This document shows, in pieces, positions 32,869 through 41,686 of a stretch of DNA of 64,000 bases. The stretch is from Streptomyces sp. WZ.A104. Lineage in GTDB: Bacteria; Actinomycetota; Actinomycetes; Streptomycetales; Streptomycetaceae. Position 1 is the stretch's first letter, and every line of letters begins with the position of its first letter. A model generated the notes under the pieces. The model was not told where the DNA came from. It saw nothing but the letters and a program-made list of their open reading frames with translations, and did no database searches. The DNA is taken from contig NZ_NWVL01000033.1 in assembly GCF_002382885.1 (NCBI RefSeq), positions 19,977-83,976 on the forward strand, given 5' to 3'. Both the position numbers and the translations under genes were made by a program.

Positions 32869-34650
32869 ATGGACACCCCTCTCTCCACCATCGCCGTCGT
32901 CGGCCTCGGCACCATGGGCACCGGCATCGCCGAGGTCCTGGCCCTGGCGGGCCGCGAGGTCATCGGCATCGACATCAGCGAGGCGGCCGCCCGGCAGGCC
33001 ATCGCCTCCCTCGAAGCGTCCACCGCACGGGCCGTGGGGCGCGGGCGGATCACCGAGCAGGAGCGGGCCGCCGCGCTCGCCCGGTTCCGTACGTCCGACG
33101 ATCTGCGGGCCGCCGTCGATGCCGAACTGGTCATCGAGGTGACGCCGGAGACGTACGAGATCAAGCAGCAGGTGTTCCGGGAGCTGGACGCGATCGTCTC
33201 GCCCACCGCGATCCTGGCCACCGGCACCAACGCGCTGTCGGTGACCCGGCTCGCCGCCGAGTCCCGGCACCCCGAGCGCGTCCTCGGGCTGCACTTCTTC
33301 AACCCGGCGCCCGCGATGAAGCTGGTCGAGGTGGTCTCCTCGGTGCTGACCGCACCGCCCGCCGTCGAGGCCGTCACCAGGCTGGCCCGGGAGCTGGGCA
33401 AGGAGCCCGTCGCGGTCGGCGACCGGCCCGGGTTCGTCGCGGACGGGCTGCTGTTCGGCTACCTCAACCAGGCCGCCGCGATGTACGAGGCGAACTACGC
33501 CTCCCGTGAGGACATCGACGCGGCGATGAAGCTGGGCTGCGGGCTGCCGATGGGCCCGCTCGCCCTGCTGGACCTGATCGGCATCGACACCGCCCGCACC
33601 GTCCTGGAGGCCATGTACGCCGCCTCCCACGACCGGCTGCACGCCCCGGCCCCCGTCCTCGGCCAGCTCAGCGAGGCGGGCCTGACCGGACGCAAGGCGG
33701 GGCGCGGCTTCTACACGTACGACGCCCCGGGCGGACAGACCGCGGTGCCCGACGCCCTGACCCCTTCGGCGGAATCGGCCGCCGGAGCCGGGCGCGCAGT
33801 GGCCTCCGTCGGCGTCGCGGGCTCCGGAACGATGGCCTCCGGGATCGCGGAGGTGTTCGCCAAGGCCGGGTACACCGTGGTCCTGGCGGCCCGCGGCCAG
33901 GAGAAGGCGGACCTCGCCAAAGGCCGGATCGCCAAGTCGCTGGAGCGATCGGTGTCCAAGGGGCGGCTGACCGCCGAGGCCCGGGACGAGACGCTGGGCC
34001 GGATCACGGCGGCCGGTTCGCTGGACGCGTTCGCCGAGGTCGACCTCGCGGTGGAGGCGGTCGCGGAGGACCTGGAGATCAAGCAGCAGCTGTTCGCCAC
34101 GCTGGACAAGGTCTGCCGGCCCGGCGCGGTGCTCGCCACCACCACCTCCTCACTGCCGGTCATCGCCATCGCCCGGGCGACCGCGCGGCCCGCGGACGTC
34201 ATCGGGATGCACTTCTTCAACCCGGCGCCCGCGATGAAGCTGGTCGAGGTGGTCCGTACGGTCCTGACCGCCGACGATGTGCACGCCACGGTCCGTACGG
34301 TGTGCACGAAGATCCGCAAGCACCCGGTGGACTGCGGGGACCGGGCCGGGTTCATCGTGAACGCGCTGCTGTTCCCGTACCTCAACAACGCGATCAAGAT
34401 GGTCGAGGAGCACTACGCCTCGCTGGACGACATCGACGCGGCGATGAAGCTGGGCGGCGGGTACCCGATGGGCCCGTTCGAGCTGCTCGACGTGGTCGGC
34501 CTGGATGTCTCGCTGGCCATCGAGAAGGTGCTGCACAAGGAGTTCCGCGACCCGGGCCTGGCCCCGGCGCCGCTGCTGGAGCACCTGGTCGCCGCGGGCT
34601 GCCTCGGCCGCAAGACGGGGCGCGGCTTCCGCGAATATGCCCGTCGCTGA
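32869..34650 (+). CDS. tandem-domain 3-hydroxyacyl-CoA (3-hydroxybutyryl-CoA) dehydrogenase
   Basis: A 593-residue NAD(P)-dependent dehydrogenase consisting of two complete HBDH modules, each normally about 285 residues. Module 1 (about 1-290) has VVGLGTMGTGIAEV and LHFFNPAPAMKLVEVV; module 2 (about 305-593) has VAGSGTMASGIAEV and MHFFNPAPAMKLVEVV, so NAD loops and catalytic His occur twice. It interconverts acetoacetyl-CoA and 3-hydroxybutyryl-CoA, feeding crotonyl-CoA into the ccr branch just downstream. Two parts of the copies are identical in DNA (see repeat). ATG at 32869 is chosen over the adjacent GTG at 32866; GGAG lies about 8 bases upstream. Confidence 0.93.
   Translation: MDTPLSTIAVVGLGTMGTGIAEVLALAGREVIGIDISEAAARQAIASLEASTARAVGRGRITEQERAAALARFRTSDDLRAAVDAELVIEVTPETYEIKQQVFRELDAIVSPTAILATGTNALSVTRLAAESRHPERVLGLHFFNPAPAMKLVEVVSSVLTAPPAVEAVTRLARELGKEPVAVGDRPGFVADGLLFGYLNQAAAMYEANYASREDIDAAMKLGCGLPMGPLALLDLIGIDTARTVLEAMYAASHDRLHAPAPVLGQLSEAGLTGRKAGRGFYTYDAPGGQTAVPDALTPSAESAAGAGRAVASVGVAGSGTMASGIAEVFAKAGYTVVLAARGQEKADLAKGRIAKSLERSVSKGRLTAEARDETLGRITAAGSLDAFAEVDLAVEAVAEDLEIKQQLFATLDKVCRPGAVLATTTSSLPVIAIARATARPADVIGMHFFNPAPAMKLVEVVRTVLTADDVHATVRTVCTKIRKHPVDCGDRAGFIVNALLFPYLNNAIKMVEEHYASLDDIDAAMKLGGGYPMGPFELLDVVGLDVSLAIEKVLHKEFRDPGLAPAPLLEHLVAAGCLGRKTGRGFREYARR
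33290..34455 (+). repeat. 918-bp-spaced exact direct repeats inside the duplicated dehydrogenase gene
   Basis: A 47-base block is identical at 33290-33336 and 34208-34254, and a 27-base block at 33511-33537 and 34429-34455. Both pairs are offset by exactly 918 bases (306 codons), the length of one module. Between the blocks the two halves diverge, so the identity points to local gene conversion or strong constraint at the active site. Confidence 0.85.
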
Positions 34651-34741
34651 CCCGGGAGCCGGGTGGGGCGGGCTGCTGGGACCCTCCGGCGGCCCGCCCC
34701 CGAAGGCGCGCTCTCCTGCACCGATGCGTTACGTTCATGCC

Positions 34742-35560
34742 ATGTCCCAGCCCGCCAGGCCACCCCGTGCCACCGCAGCGTCCGACGCCCCGGAGACCAC
34801 CACCGCGGGAACCCGCGCCGCCGCCCAACGGCTGAAGATGCGCCGCGAGCTGGCCGCCGCCGCGATGGAGCTCTTCGCCACGAAGGGCTACGAGGCGACG
34901 ACCGTCGACGAGATCGCGGGCGCCGCGGGCGTCGCCCGGCGGACCTTCTTCCGGCACTTCCGCTCCAAGGAAGAGGCGATCTTCCCGGACCACGACGACA
35001 CCCTCGTCAGGGCAGAGGCCGTCCTCCATGCCGCCCCCGCGCACGAGCATCCGCTCGACACCGTCTGCCGCGGCATCAAGGAAGTCATGAAGATGTACGC
35101 GGCCAAGCCCGCCGTCTCCGTGGCCCGTTACAAACTGACCCGCGAGGTGCCGACCCTCCGGGAGGCCGAGATCGCTTCGGTGGCCCGCTACGAGCGGCTG
35201 TTCACCCGCTATCTCCTGGGCCACTTCGACGAGCGCGACCACCATGTGGGCAACGACGACCCGTTGCTGGCGGAGGTCGCCGCCTCCGCCGTGGTCACCG
35301 CGCACAACCACGTACTGCGCCGCTGGCTGCGGGCGGGCGGCCAGGGCGATGTGGAGGCCCAGCTCGACCGGGCCTTCGCCATCGTGCGCGACACCTTCGG
35401 CACGGGCATCGGCGCGGGCCGGACCGCAGGGGCCGATCCCGAGCGCGCCCCGGCCGCGACGATCGCCGAGCAGGGCGAGGTGCTGGTCGCGGTGGCCCGC
35501 ACCGACGCCCCGCTGGACGAGGTCATGCGCACGATCCAGCAGGCGCTCCAGGACCGCTGA
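34742..35560 (+). CDS. TetR-family transcriptional regulator
   Basis: A 272-residue regulator. The TetR HTH spans about residues 33-80: RRELAAAAMELFATKGYEATTVDEIAGAAGVARRTFFRHFRSKEEAI (read in parts). The ligand domain (90-215) includes MKMYAAKPAVSVARYKLTREVP, and a C-terminal tail of about 45 residues is longer than usual. ATG at 34742 is preferred because the upstream open frame only overlaps the previous gene. Located between the hydroxybutyryl-CoA dehydrogenase and ccr, it is a good candidate regulator of the ethylmalonyl-CoA genes, perhaps through the inverted repeat at 36481-36520. Confidence 0.9.
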   Translation: MSQPARPPRATAASDAPETTTAGTRAAAQRLKMRRELAAAAMELFATKGYEATTVDEIAGAAGVARRTFFRHFRSKEEAIFPDHDDTLVRAEAVLHAAPAHEHPLDTVCRGIKEVMKMYAAKPAVSVARYKLTREVPTLREAEIASVARYERLFTRYLLGHFDERDHHVGNDDPLLAEVAASAVVTAHNHVLRRWLRAGGQGDVEAQLDRAFAIVRDTFGTGIGAGRTAGADPERAPAATIAEQGEVLVAVARTDAPLDEVMRTIQQALQDR

Positions 35561-35623
35561 GGGCGCGCGGGCGGAGCCGTAAACCGTTCGCGAGGGCCAC
35601 GGCCCCGTGGTGGGGTTCCGGCC

Positions 35624-36415
35624 ATGCGAACCGACGAAGTACGCGCCCTGTACGACCGCACGATGCGCGAGCACGCCCGACCCGACGGCCCCGGCGTCCG
35701 GGTCGAGCGCGATGGACCCCTGGTGCGCCAGGTGGGCGGCCGGAGCGACTGGAACGGGGTCGTCTGGTCGTCCCCGGACCTGGACGGCGAAGGGGCCGAC
35801 GCGGCGATCGCGGCCCAGATCCGGCACTGCGCGGCGCTCGGCCTCCCGGAATTCGAGTGGAAGCTGTACGCGCACGACCGGCCGGCCGATCTGGGTGACC
35901 GGCTGCGGGCGGCCGGGTTCGTGCCGGAGCCGCCGGAAACCCTGCTGGCGGCCCCGGCCGGGCCGCTCACCGGGGCGGTCGCCCTGCCCGATGGCGTCAC
36001 ACTGCACCGTGTGAGCGACGCGGCGGGGGCGGAGCTGATGGCGCTGGCCCATGAGCGGGCGTTCGGCACGGACGGCACCCGCCTCCTGCACCAGGTCGTG
36101 AAGCGGCTGGAAGCGGCCCCCGACGACTTCGTGGCGCTCGTCGTCACGGCCCGCGGGGAGCCGGTCAGCTCGGCCCGTATGGAGCTGTACCCGGGGACGG
36201 GCTTCGCGGGGCTCTGGGGCGGCGGGACGGTCGCCGCCTGGCGAGGCAGGGGCATCTACCGGGCACTGGTCGCCCACCGGGCGCGGATCGCCGCCGAGCG
36301 CGGCTACCGGTATCTCCAGGTCGACGCGAGCGACATGTCGGCCCCGATCCTGGTCCGGCTCGGCTTCAGGGAGCTTGGGGCGACGACGCCGTATGTGTAC
36401 CGACCCGGCCGGTAA
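35624..36415 (+). CDS. GNAT-family N-acetyltransferase
   Basis: A 263-residue protein whose C-terminal half is a GNAT domain. The acetyl-CoA-binding motif A is seen as GGGTVAAWRGRGIYRALVAHRARIAAERGYRYLQVDAS (about 200-240, R-G-R-G-I loop), followed by LVRLGFRELGATTPYVY typical of the fold end. The N-terminal 110 residues look like a degenerate second GNAT-like domain. Acceptor unknown. It lies 63 bases after the TetR gene and could be cotranscribed with it. Confidence 0.87.
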   Translation: MRTDEVRALYDRTMREHARPDGPGVRVERDGPLVRQVGGRSDWNGVVWSSPDLDGEGADAAIAAQIRHCAALGLPEFEWKLYAHDRPADLGDRLRAAGFVPEPPETLLAAPAGPLTGAVALPDGVTLHRVSDAAGAELMALAHERAFGTDGTRLLHQVVKRLEAAPDDFVALVVTARGEPVSSARMELYPGTGFAGLWGGGTVAAWRGRGIYRALVAHRARIAAERGYRYLQVDASDMSAPILVRLGFRELGATTPYVYRPGR

Positions 36416-36771
36416 CCGTCCGCCAGCAGGACAGAACGTCTCACAACGCCCATCGTGTTGCTCATGCGTGCCTACGAGATGACAAGTGAGAGAAATTGTT
36501 GGCACTGGGTGCCTTGTCAGGTGTCACAGAGTGCCATACGTTGAAGGTGTCCGGGCGGCCGGCGTGCTGAGAACTCACACGTACGCCGGCTGTCCCCGCA
36601 ACCACCGTGCTGCGCGCCCGGACGCCTGCGTCACAGGCACCCTTCTGCTCCACCGAGCAAAGCCGAGCTCCACCCCGCCGAACCGACGGCAACACCTCCA
36701 CACCACACCGCACCCCTGCCAGCAGGGCCCCTCAAGCGTTCCCTCGACGCCGCATCACCGGAGGCAACACC
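36416..36771 (+). promoter_or_regulatory. ccr promoter/leader with nested inverted repeats
   Basis: No gene is seen in these 356 bases. TGACAAG (36481-36487) pairs with CTTGTCA (36514-36520), and nested within is GGCAC-TGG-GTGCC (36502-36514). The right arm contains TTGTCA, a good -35 hexamer, with CATACG 16 bases later as a possible -10. The remaining roughly 220 bases form a C-rich leader ending in GGAGG (36760-36764) before the ccr GTG. I looked for a cobalamin riboswitch because a B12-dependent mutase follows, and did not recognise one. Confidence 0.5.
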
Positions 36772-38109
36772 GTGAAGGAAATCCTGGACGCGATCCAATC
36801 CCAGGACAGCACCGCCGCGGACTTCGCGGCCCTGTCCCTCCCCGAGTCCTACCGCGCGATCACCGTGCACAAGGACGAGGCGGAGATGTTCTCGGGGCTC
36901 GAATCCCGCGACAAGGACCCCCGCAAGTCGCTCCACCTCGACGAGGTCCCGGTCCCCGAACTCGGCCCCGGCGAGGCCCTCGTCGCCGTGATGGCCAGTT
37001 CGGTGAACTACAACTCCGTCTGGACCTCGATCTTCGAGCCGGTGTCGACGTTCAGCTTCCTGGAGCGGTACGGAAGGCTCAGCGAGCTCACCAAGCGCCA
37101 CGACCTGCCGTACCACGTCATCGGCTCCGACCTGGCGGGCGTCGTCCTGCGCACCGGCCCCGGCGTGAACGCCTGGAACCCGGGCGACGAGGTCGTCGCG
37201 CACTGCCTCTCCGTCGAACTGGAGTCCTCCGACGGGCACAACGACACGATGCTCGACCCCGAGCAGCGCATCTGGGGTTTCGAGACGAACTTCGGCGGGC
37301 TGGCGGAGATCGCGCTCGTCAAGTCCAACCAGCTGATGCCCAAGCCCCAGCACCTCAGCTGGGAGGAGGCAGCGGCCCCGGGCCTGGTCAACTCCACCGC
37401 CTACCGCCAGCTCGTCTCGCGCAACGGCGCGGGGATGAAGCAGGGCGACAACGTGCTGATCTGGGGCGCGAGCGGCGGACTCGGCTCCTACGCCACCCAG
37501 TTCGCGCTGGCCGGCGGCGCCAACCCGATCTGTGTCGTCTCCAGCCCGGAGAAGGCCGACATCTGCCGGGCTATGGGCGCCGAGGCGGTCATCGACCGCA
37601 ACGCCGAGGGCTACAAGTTCTGGAAGGACGAGCGCACCCAGGACCCGAAGGAGTGGAAGCGCTTCGGCAAGCGCATCCGCGAGTACACCGGCGGCGAGGA
37701 CATCGACATCGTCTTCGAGCACCCGGGCCGCGAGACCTTCGGCGCCTCGGTCTACGTCACCCGCAAGGGCGGCACGATCACGACCTGCGCCTCCACCTCG
37801 GGCTACATGCACGAGTACGACAACCGCTACCTGTGGATGTCCCTCAAGCGGATCATCGGCTCCCACTTCGCCAACTACCGTGAGGCCTGGGAGGCCAACC
37901 GCCTCATCGCCAAGGGCAAGATCCACCCGACGCTCTCCAAGGTGTACTCCCTGGCGGACACCGGCCAGGCCGCCCACGACGTCCACCGCAACGTCCACCA
38001 GGGCAAGGTCGGCGTCCTGGCACTGGCCCCGCGCGAGGGCCTGGGCGTGCGCAACCAGGAAATGCGCGAGCAGCACATCGACGCCATCAACCGCTTCCGC
38101 AACGTCTGA
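36772..38109 (+). CDS. ccr: crotonyl-CoA carboxylase/reductase
   Basis: A 445-residue medium-chain reductase that carboxylates crotonyl-CoA with CO2 and NADPH to (2S)-ethylmalonyl-CoA, the key step of the ethylmalonyl-CoA pathway and a source of polyketide extender units. Family landmarks: SSVNYNSVWTSIFEPVSTF (about 80-98), DLAGVVLRTGPGVNAWNPGDEVVAH, the Rossmann motif IWGASGGLGSYATQFA (about 230-245), FEHPGRETFGASVYV and MSLKRIIGSHFANYREA. Full length. GTG at 36772 is fixed by GGAGG seven bases upstream; an in-frame extension to 36607 is non-homologous filler. First gene of the ccr-meaA-lyase-MaoC-dehydrogenase series, with meaA following after nine bases. Confidence 0.96.
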   Translation: MKEILDAIQSQDSTAADFAALSLPESYRAITVHKDEAEMFSGLESRDKDPRKSLHLDEVPVPELGPGEALVAVMASSVNYNSVWTSIFEPVSTFSFLERYGRLSELTKRHDLPYHVIGSDLAGVVLRTGPGVNAWNPGDEVVAHCLSVELESSDGHNDTMLDPEQRIWGFETNFGGLAEIALVKSNQLMPKPQHLSWEEAAAPGLVNSTAYRQLVSRNGAGMKQGDNVLIWGASGGLGSYATQFALAGGANPICVVSSPEKADICRAMGAEAVIDRNAEGYKFWKDERTQDPKEWKRFGKRIREYTGGEDIDIVFEHPGRETFGASVYVTRKGGTITTCASTSGYMHEYDNRYLWMSLKRIIGSHFANYREAWEANRLIAKGKIHPTLSKVYSLADTGQAAHDVHRNVHQGKVGVLALAPREGLGVRNQEMREQHIDAINRFRNV

Positions 38110-38118
38110 GGTTCTCCG

Positions 38119-40131
38119 ATGAACGAACGTCAGAAGGACCGGCCCTGGCTCATGCGGACGTACGCCGGTCACTCGACCGCCGAGGCGTCCAACGAGCTGT
38201 ACCGCCGCAACCTCGCCAAGGGACAGACGGGTCTCTCGGTCGCCTTCGATCTGCCCACGCAGACCGGATACGACCCGGACCACATTCTCGCCCGCGGCGA
38301 GGTGGGCCGTGTCGGTGTGCCCGTCTCACACCTCGGTGACATGCGCCGGCTGTTCCAGGACATCCCCCTGGAGCAGATGAACACCTCGATGACGATCAAC
38401 GCGACCGCCATGTGGCTGCTGGCGCTCTACCAGGTGGTCGCGGAGGAGCAGGGGGCCGACCCCGCCAAGCTCCAGGGGACCACGCAGAACGACATCGTGA
38501 AGGAGTACCTCTCGCGCGGGACCCACGTCTTCCCGCCGGTGCCCTCACTACGGCTGACCACCGACATGATCACGTACACGGTCAACCGCATCCCCAAGTG
38601 GAACCCGATCAACATCTGCAGCTACCACCTCCAGGAGGCGGGGGCGACCCCGGTCCAGGAGATCGCGTACGCCATGTCGACCGCCATCGCGGTGCTCGAC
38701 GCGGTGCGCGACTCGGGCCAGGTCCCGGAGGAGAAGTTCGGTGATGTGGTCGCCCGGATCTCGTTCTTCGTGAACGCGGGCGTCCGCTTCATCGAGGAGA
38801 TGTGCAAGATGCGCGCCTTCGGCCGGATCTGGGACCGCGTCACGCGGGAGCGGTACGGCATCACCAACGCCAAGCAGCGCCGTTTCCGCTACGGCGTCCA
38901 GGTCAACTCCCTCGGCCTGACCGAGGCGCAGCCGGAGAACAACGTCCAGCGCATCGTCCTGGAGATGCTGGCCGTGACCCTCTCCAAGGACGCCCGCGCC
39001 CGCGCGGTGCAGCTCCCCGCCTGGAACGAGGCACTGGGGCTGCCGCGCCCCTGGGACCAGCAGTGGTCGCTCCGCATCCAGCAGGTGCTGGCCCACGAGA
39101 GCGATCTGCTGGAGTACGAGGACATCTTCGCCGGATCGCACGTCATCGAGGCCAAGGTGGACGCCCTGGTCGAGGAGTCGATGGCGGAGATCGACCGCAT
39201 CCAGCAGATGGGCGGCGCGATGGCGGCCGTCGAGTCCGGCTACCTCAAGTCCGAGCTGGTCTCCTCGCACGCGGCGCGGCGGGCCCGGATCGAGGGCGGC
39301 GAGGAGAAGATCGTCGGCGTCAACATCTACGAGACGACCGAGCCCAACCCGCTCACCTCCGACCTCGACGGCGCGATCATGACGGTCGACCCCGAGAACG
39401 AGGCCCGGGTCGTCGCCGCCCTGCACGAGTGGCGGGACAACCGCGACGAGGCCCGGGCGACGGAGGCGCTGGCCGCGCTGAAGAAGGCCGCCGCGGGCAC
39501 CCGGAACATGATGGAAGCCACCGTCGAATGCGCTCGCGCGGGCGTCACCACCGGCGAGTGGTCCTGGGCACTGCGGGACGTCTTCGGCGAGTTCCGCGCG
39601 CCCACCGGGGTCTCCTCGGCCCCGGTGGCGATCGCCGCCGAGCCGGGCAGCACGCTCGCCCTGGTCCGCGAGAAGGTCACCCGTACCGCCGCCGACCTGG
39701 GCGTGGGGCGGCTGCGCCTGCTGGTCGGCAAGCCGGGTCTGGACGGGCACTCCAACGGCGCGGAGCAGATCGCCGTACGGGCCAGGGACGCCGGGTTCGA
39801 GGTGGTCTACCAGGGCATCCGGCTCACCCCCGAGCAGATCACCGACGCGGCGCTCGCCGAGGACGTGCACTGCGTGGGGCTGTCGATCCTGTCCGGCTCG
39901 CACGCGGAGCTGGTGCCCGACGTGCTGAACCGGCTGCGCGAGGCCGGGGCCCCGGACATTCCGGTGATCGCGGGCGGCATCATCCCGCCGGCGGACGCCG
40001 CCGCACTCATCGAAGCCGGTGTGGCCGCCGTCTTCACCCCGAAGGACTTCGGCATCACGGAGATCATCGGCCGTATCGTCGACGAGATCCGGAAAGCGAA
40101 CAAGCTCGACCCTCTGGAGGTCCCCGCATGA
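38119..40131 (+). CDS. meaA: ethylmalonyl-CoA mutase (MeaA), B12-dependent
   Basis: A 670-residue single-chain cobalamin mutase that isomerises ethylmalonyl-CoA to methylsuccinyl-CoA. The TIM-barrel substrate domain (about 1-510) includes DLPTQTGYDPDH, MNTSMTINATAMWLLALYQ and the NNVQRIVLEMLAVTLSKDARA segment; the C-terminal B12 domain (about 530-660) has D-x-H-x-x-G in KPGLDGHSNGAEQ, S-x-L in GLSILSGSH and GG in VIAGGIIPP. Start ATG at 38119 is nine bases after ccr. Its stop overlaps the lyase start (ATGA). Confidence 0.96.
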   Translation: MNERQKDRPWLMRTYAGHSTAEASNELYRRNLAKGQTGLSVAFDLPTQTGYDPDHILARGEVGRVGVPVSHLGDMRRLFQDIPLEQMNTSMTINATAMWLLALYQVVAEEQGADPAKLQGTTQNDIVKEYLSRGTHVFPPVPSLRLTTDMITYTVNRIPKWNPINICSYHLQEAGATPVQEIAYAMSTAIAVLDAVRDSGQVPEEKFGDVVARISFFVNAGVRFIEEMCKMRAFGRIWDRVTRERYGITNAKQRRFRYGVQVNSLGLTEAQPENNVQRIVLEMLAVTLSKDARARAVQLPAWNEALGLPRPWDQQWSLRIQQVLAHESDLLEYEDIFAGSHVIEAKVDALVEESMAEIDRIQQMGGAMAAVESGYLKSELVSSHAARRARIEGGEEKIVGVNIYETTEPNPLTSDLDGAIMTVDPENEARVVAALHEWRDNRDEARATEALAALKKAAAGTRNMMEATVECARAGVTTGEWSWALRDVFGEFRAPTGVSSAPVAIAAEPGSTLALVREKVTRTAADLGVGRLRLLVGKPGLDGHSNGAEQIAVRARDAGFEVVYQGIRLTPEQITDAALAEDVHCVGLSILSGSHAELVPDVLNRLREAGAPDIPVIAGGIIPPADAAALIEAGVAAVFTPKDFGITEIIGRIVDEIRKANKLDPLEVPA

Positions 40132-41102
40132 CCACGCCCACCACCCCCGTGAACCGGCTGCGCCCCCGGCGCTCGTGTCTGGCCGTGCCGGGCTCGAACC
40201 CGCGCTTCCTGGAGAAGGCCCAGGGCCTCCCGGCCGACCAGGTCTTCCTGGACCTGGAGGACGCCTGCGCGCCGCTCGCCAAGGAGGGCGCCCGCCACAC
40301 GATCGTGGACGCGCTGAACAACGGTGACTGGAGCGGCAAGACCCGGGTCGTGCGGGTCAACGACTGGACGACGCACTGGACGTACCGGGACGTCATCACG
40401 GTCGTCGAGGGCGCGGGTCCCAACCTCGACTGCATCATGCTGCCGAAGGTCCAGGACGCCCAGCAGGTCGTGGCGCTGGACCTGCTGCTGACCCAGATCG
40501 AGAAGACGATGGGCTTTGAAGTCGGGAAGATCGGCATCGAGGCGCAGATCGAGAACGCCAAGGGGCTGGTGAACATCGACGACATCGCCGCCGCCTCGCC
40601 GCGCCTGGAGACGCTGATCTTCGGCCCGGCGGACTTCATGGCGTCGATCAACATGAAGACCCTGGTCGTCGGCCAGCAGCCGCCCGGCTACCCGGCGGAC
40701 GCCTACCACTACATCCTGATGCGCATCCTGATGGCGGCCCGTACGCACGATCTCCAGGCGATCGACGGCCCGTTCCTCCAGATCCGTGACGTGGACGCCT
40801 ACCGCGAGGTCGCGGGCCGCGCGGCCGCTCTCGGCTTCGACGGCAAGTGGGTGCTGCACCCGGGCCAGGTCGACGCGGCCAACGAGGTGTTCTCGCCCTC
40901 GCAGGAGGACTACGACCACGCCGAGCTGATCCTCGACGCCTATGACTGGTGCACCTCCGAGGCGGGCGGCAAGAAGGGCTCGGCAATGCTCGGCGACGAG
41001 ATGATCGACGAGGCCAGCCGCAAGATGGCCCTGGTCATCGCGGGCAAGGGCCGGGCCGCCGGAATGCAGCGCACCTCCAAGTTCGAAGCCCCGGAGGCCT
41101 GA
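40128..41102 (+). CDS. HpcH/HpaI-type CoA ester lyase (malyl-/beta-methylmalyl-CoA lyase type)
   Basis: A 324-residue Mg2+-dependent lyase of the CitE/Mcl family. Landmarks: RRSCLAVPGSNPRFLEKA at the N-terminus, VFLDLEDACAPLAKEGARH (Asp/Glu metal and substrate site), IMLPKVQDAQQV, IEAQIENAKGLVNIDDIAAASPRLE and WVLHPGQVDAANEVFSPS. In the ethylmalonyl-CoA pathway this enzyme cleaves beta-methylmalyl-CoA to glyoxylate and propionyl-CoA. Start is fixed by the ATGA overlap with meaA; a longer open frame upstream is a shadow of meaA. Confidence 0.93.
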   Translation: MTTPTTPVNRLRPRRSCLAVPGSNPRFLEKAQGLPADQVFLDLEDACAPLAKEGARHTIVDALNNGDWSGKTRVVRVNDWTTHWTYRDVITVVEGAGPNLDCIMLPKVQDAQQVVALDLLLTQIEKTMGFEVGKIGIEAQIENAKGLVNIDDIAAASPRLETLIFGPADFMASINMKTLVVGQQPPGYPADAYHYILMRILMAARTHDLQAIDGPFLQIRDVDAYREVAGRAAALGFDGKWVLHPGQVDAANEVFSPSQEDYDHAELILDAYDWCTSEAGGKKGSAMLGDEMIDEASRKMALVIAGKGRAAGMQRTSKFEAPEA

Positions 41103-41104
41103 TC

Positions 41105-41608
41105 ATGCAGTTCGGACGCACTTACGAGGAGTTCGAGGTCGGCGCGGTCTACAAGCACTGGCCCGGAAAGACGGTCACGGAGTACGACGACCACCTCTTC
41201 TGCCTGCTGACCATGAACCACCACCCGCTGCACATGGACAGCAACTACGCGGAGAAGACGACCGACTTCGGGAAGAACGTCGTCGTCGGCAACTACATCT
41301 ACTCGCTGCTGCTCGGCATGTCGGTGCCGGACGTCTCCGGGAAGGCCATCGCCAATCTGGAGGTCGAATCGCTGAAGCACATCGCGCCGACCTTCCACGG
41401 CGACACGATCTACGGCGAGACGACCGTGCTGGACAAGACACCGTCGAAGTCCAAGAGCGATCGCGGGATCGTGTACGTCGAGACCAAGGGCTACAAGCAG
41501 GACGGCACCGTGGTCTGCGTGTTCCGCCGCAAGGTGATGGTCCCCACCGAGACGTACATCAAGGAGCGGGGCGGCGAGCAGCCGGGCCGCCCGACGCCCG
41601 CCAAGTAA
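41105..41608 (+). CDS. MaoC-family hydratase (mesaconyl-CoA hydratase type)
   Basis: A 167-residue hotdog-fold hydratase. The hydratase-2-like motif is FCLLTMNHHPLHMDSNYAEKT (read in parts, about 37-57), with Asp/His-containing catalytic loop, followed by VVGNYIYSLLLGMSV and the second-strand SLKHIAPTFHGDTIYGETTVLD. Placement two bases after the lyase and before the dehydrogenase fits hydration of mesaconyl-CoA to beta-methylmalyl-CoA. Length agrees with single-domain MaoC proteins. ATG at 41105. Confidence 0.92.
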   Translation: MQFGRTYEEFEVGAVYKHWPGKTVTEYDDHLFCLLTMNHHPLHMDSNYAEKTTDFGKNVVVGNYIYSLLLGMSVPDVSGKAIANLEVESLKHIAPTFHGDTIYGETTVLDKTPSKSKSDRGIVYVETKGYKQDGTVVCVFRRKVMVPTETYIKERGGEQPGRPTPAK

Positions 41609-41637
41609 CCGGCCACGGACAGCAGTCGGCCAACCAA

Positions 41638-41671
41638 CCGCGTGAAGCCTTGAAGTCATCCGCGTGAAGCC
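41638..41671. repeat. 12-base direct repeat CCGCGTGAAGCC, 22-base period
   Basis: Two identical copies (41638-41649 and 41660-41671) sit in the 78-base gap before the acyl-CoA dehydrogenase gene, about two helical turns apart. They may be a small duplication or a paired binding site. Confidence 0.45.
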
Positions 41672-41686
41672 ACAGGAGAAGCAGCC

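Noticed and set aside
36540..36771. Possible cobalamin riboswitch ahead of ccr/meaA
   Set aside because: Expected because meaA is B12-dependent, but I could not find the conserved B12-box sequence in the leader.
38802..40127. Apparent N-terminal extension of the CoA lyase over meaA
   Set aside because: It is the +1 frame of meaA, Arg-rich and unlike any family; the lyase starts at the ATGA overlap at 40128.
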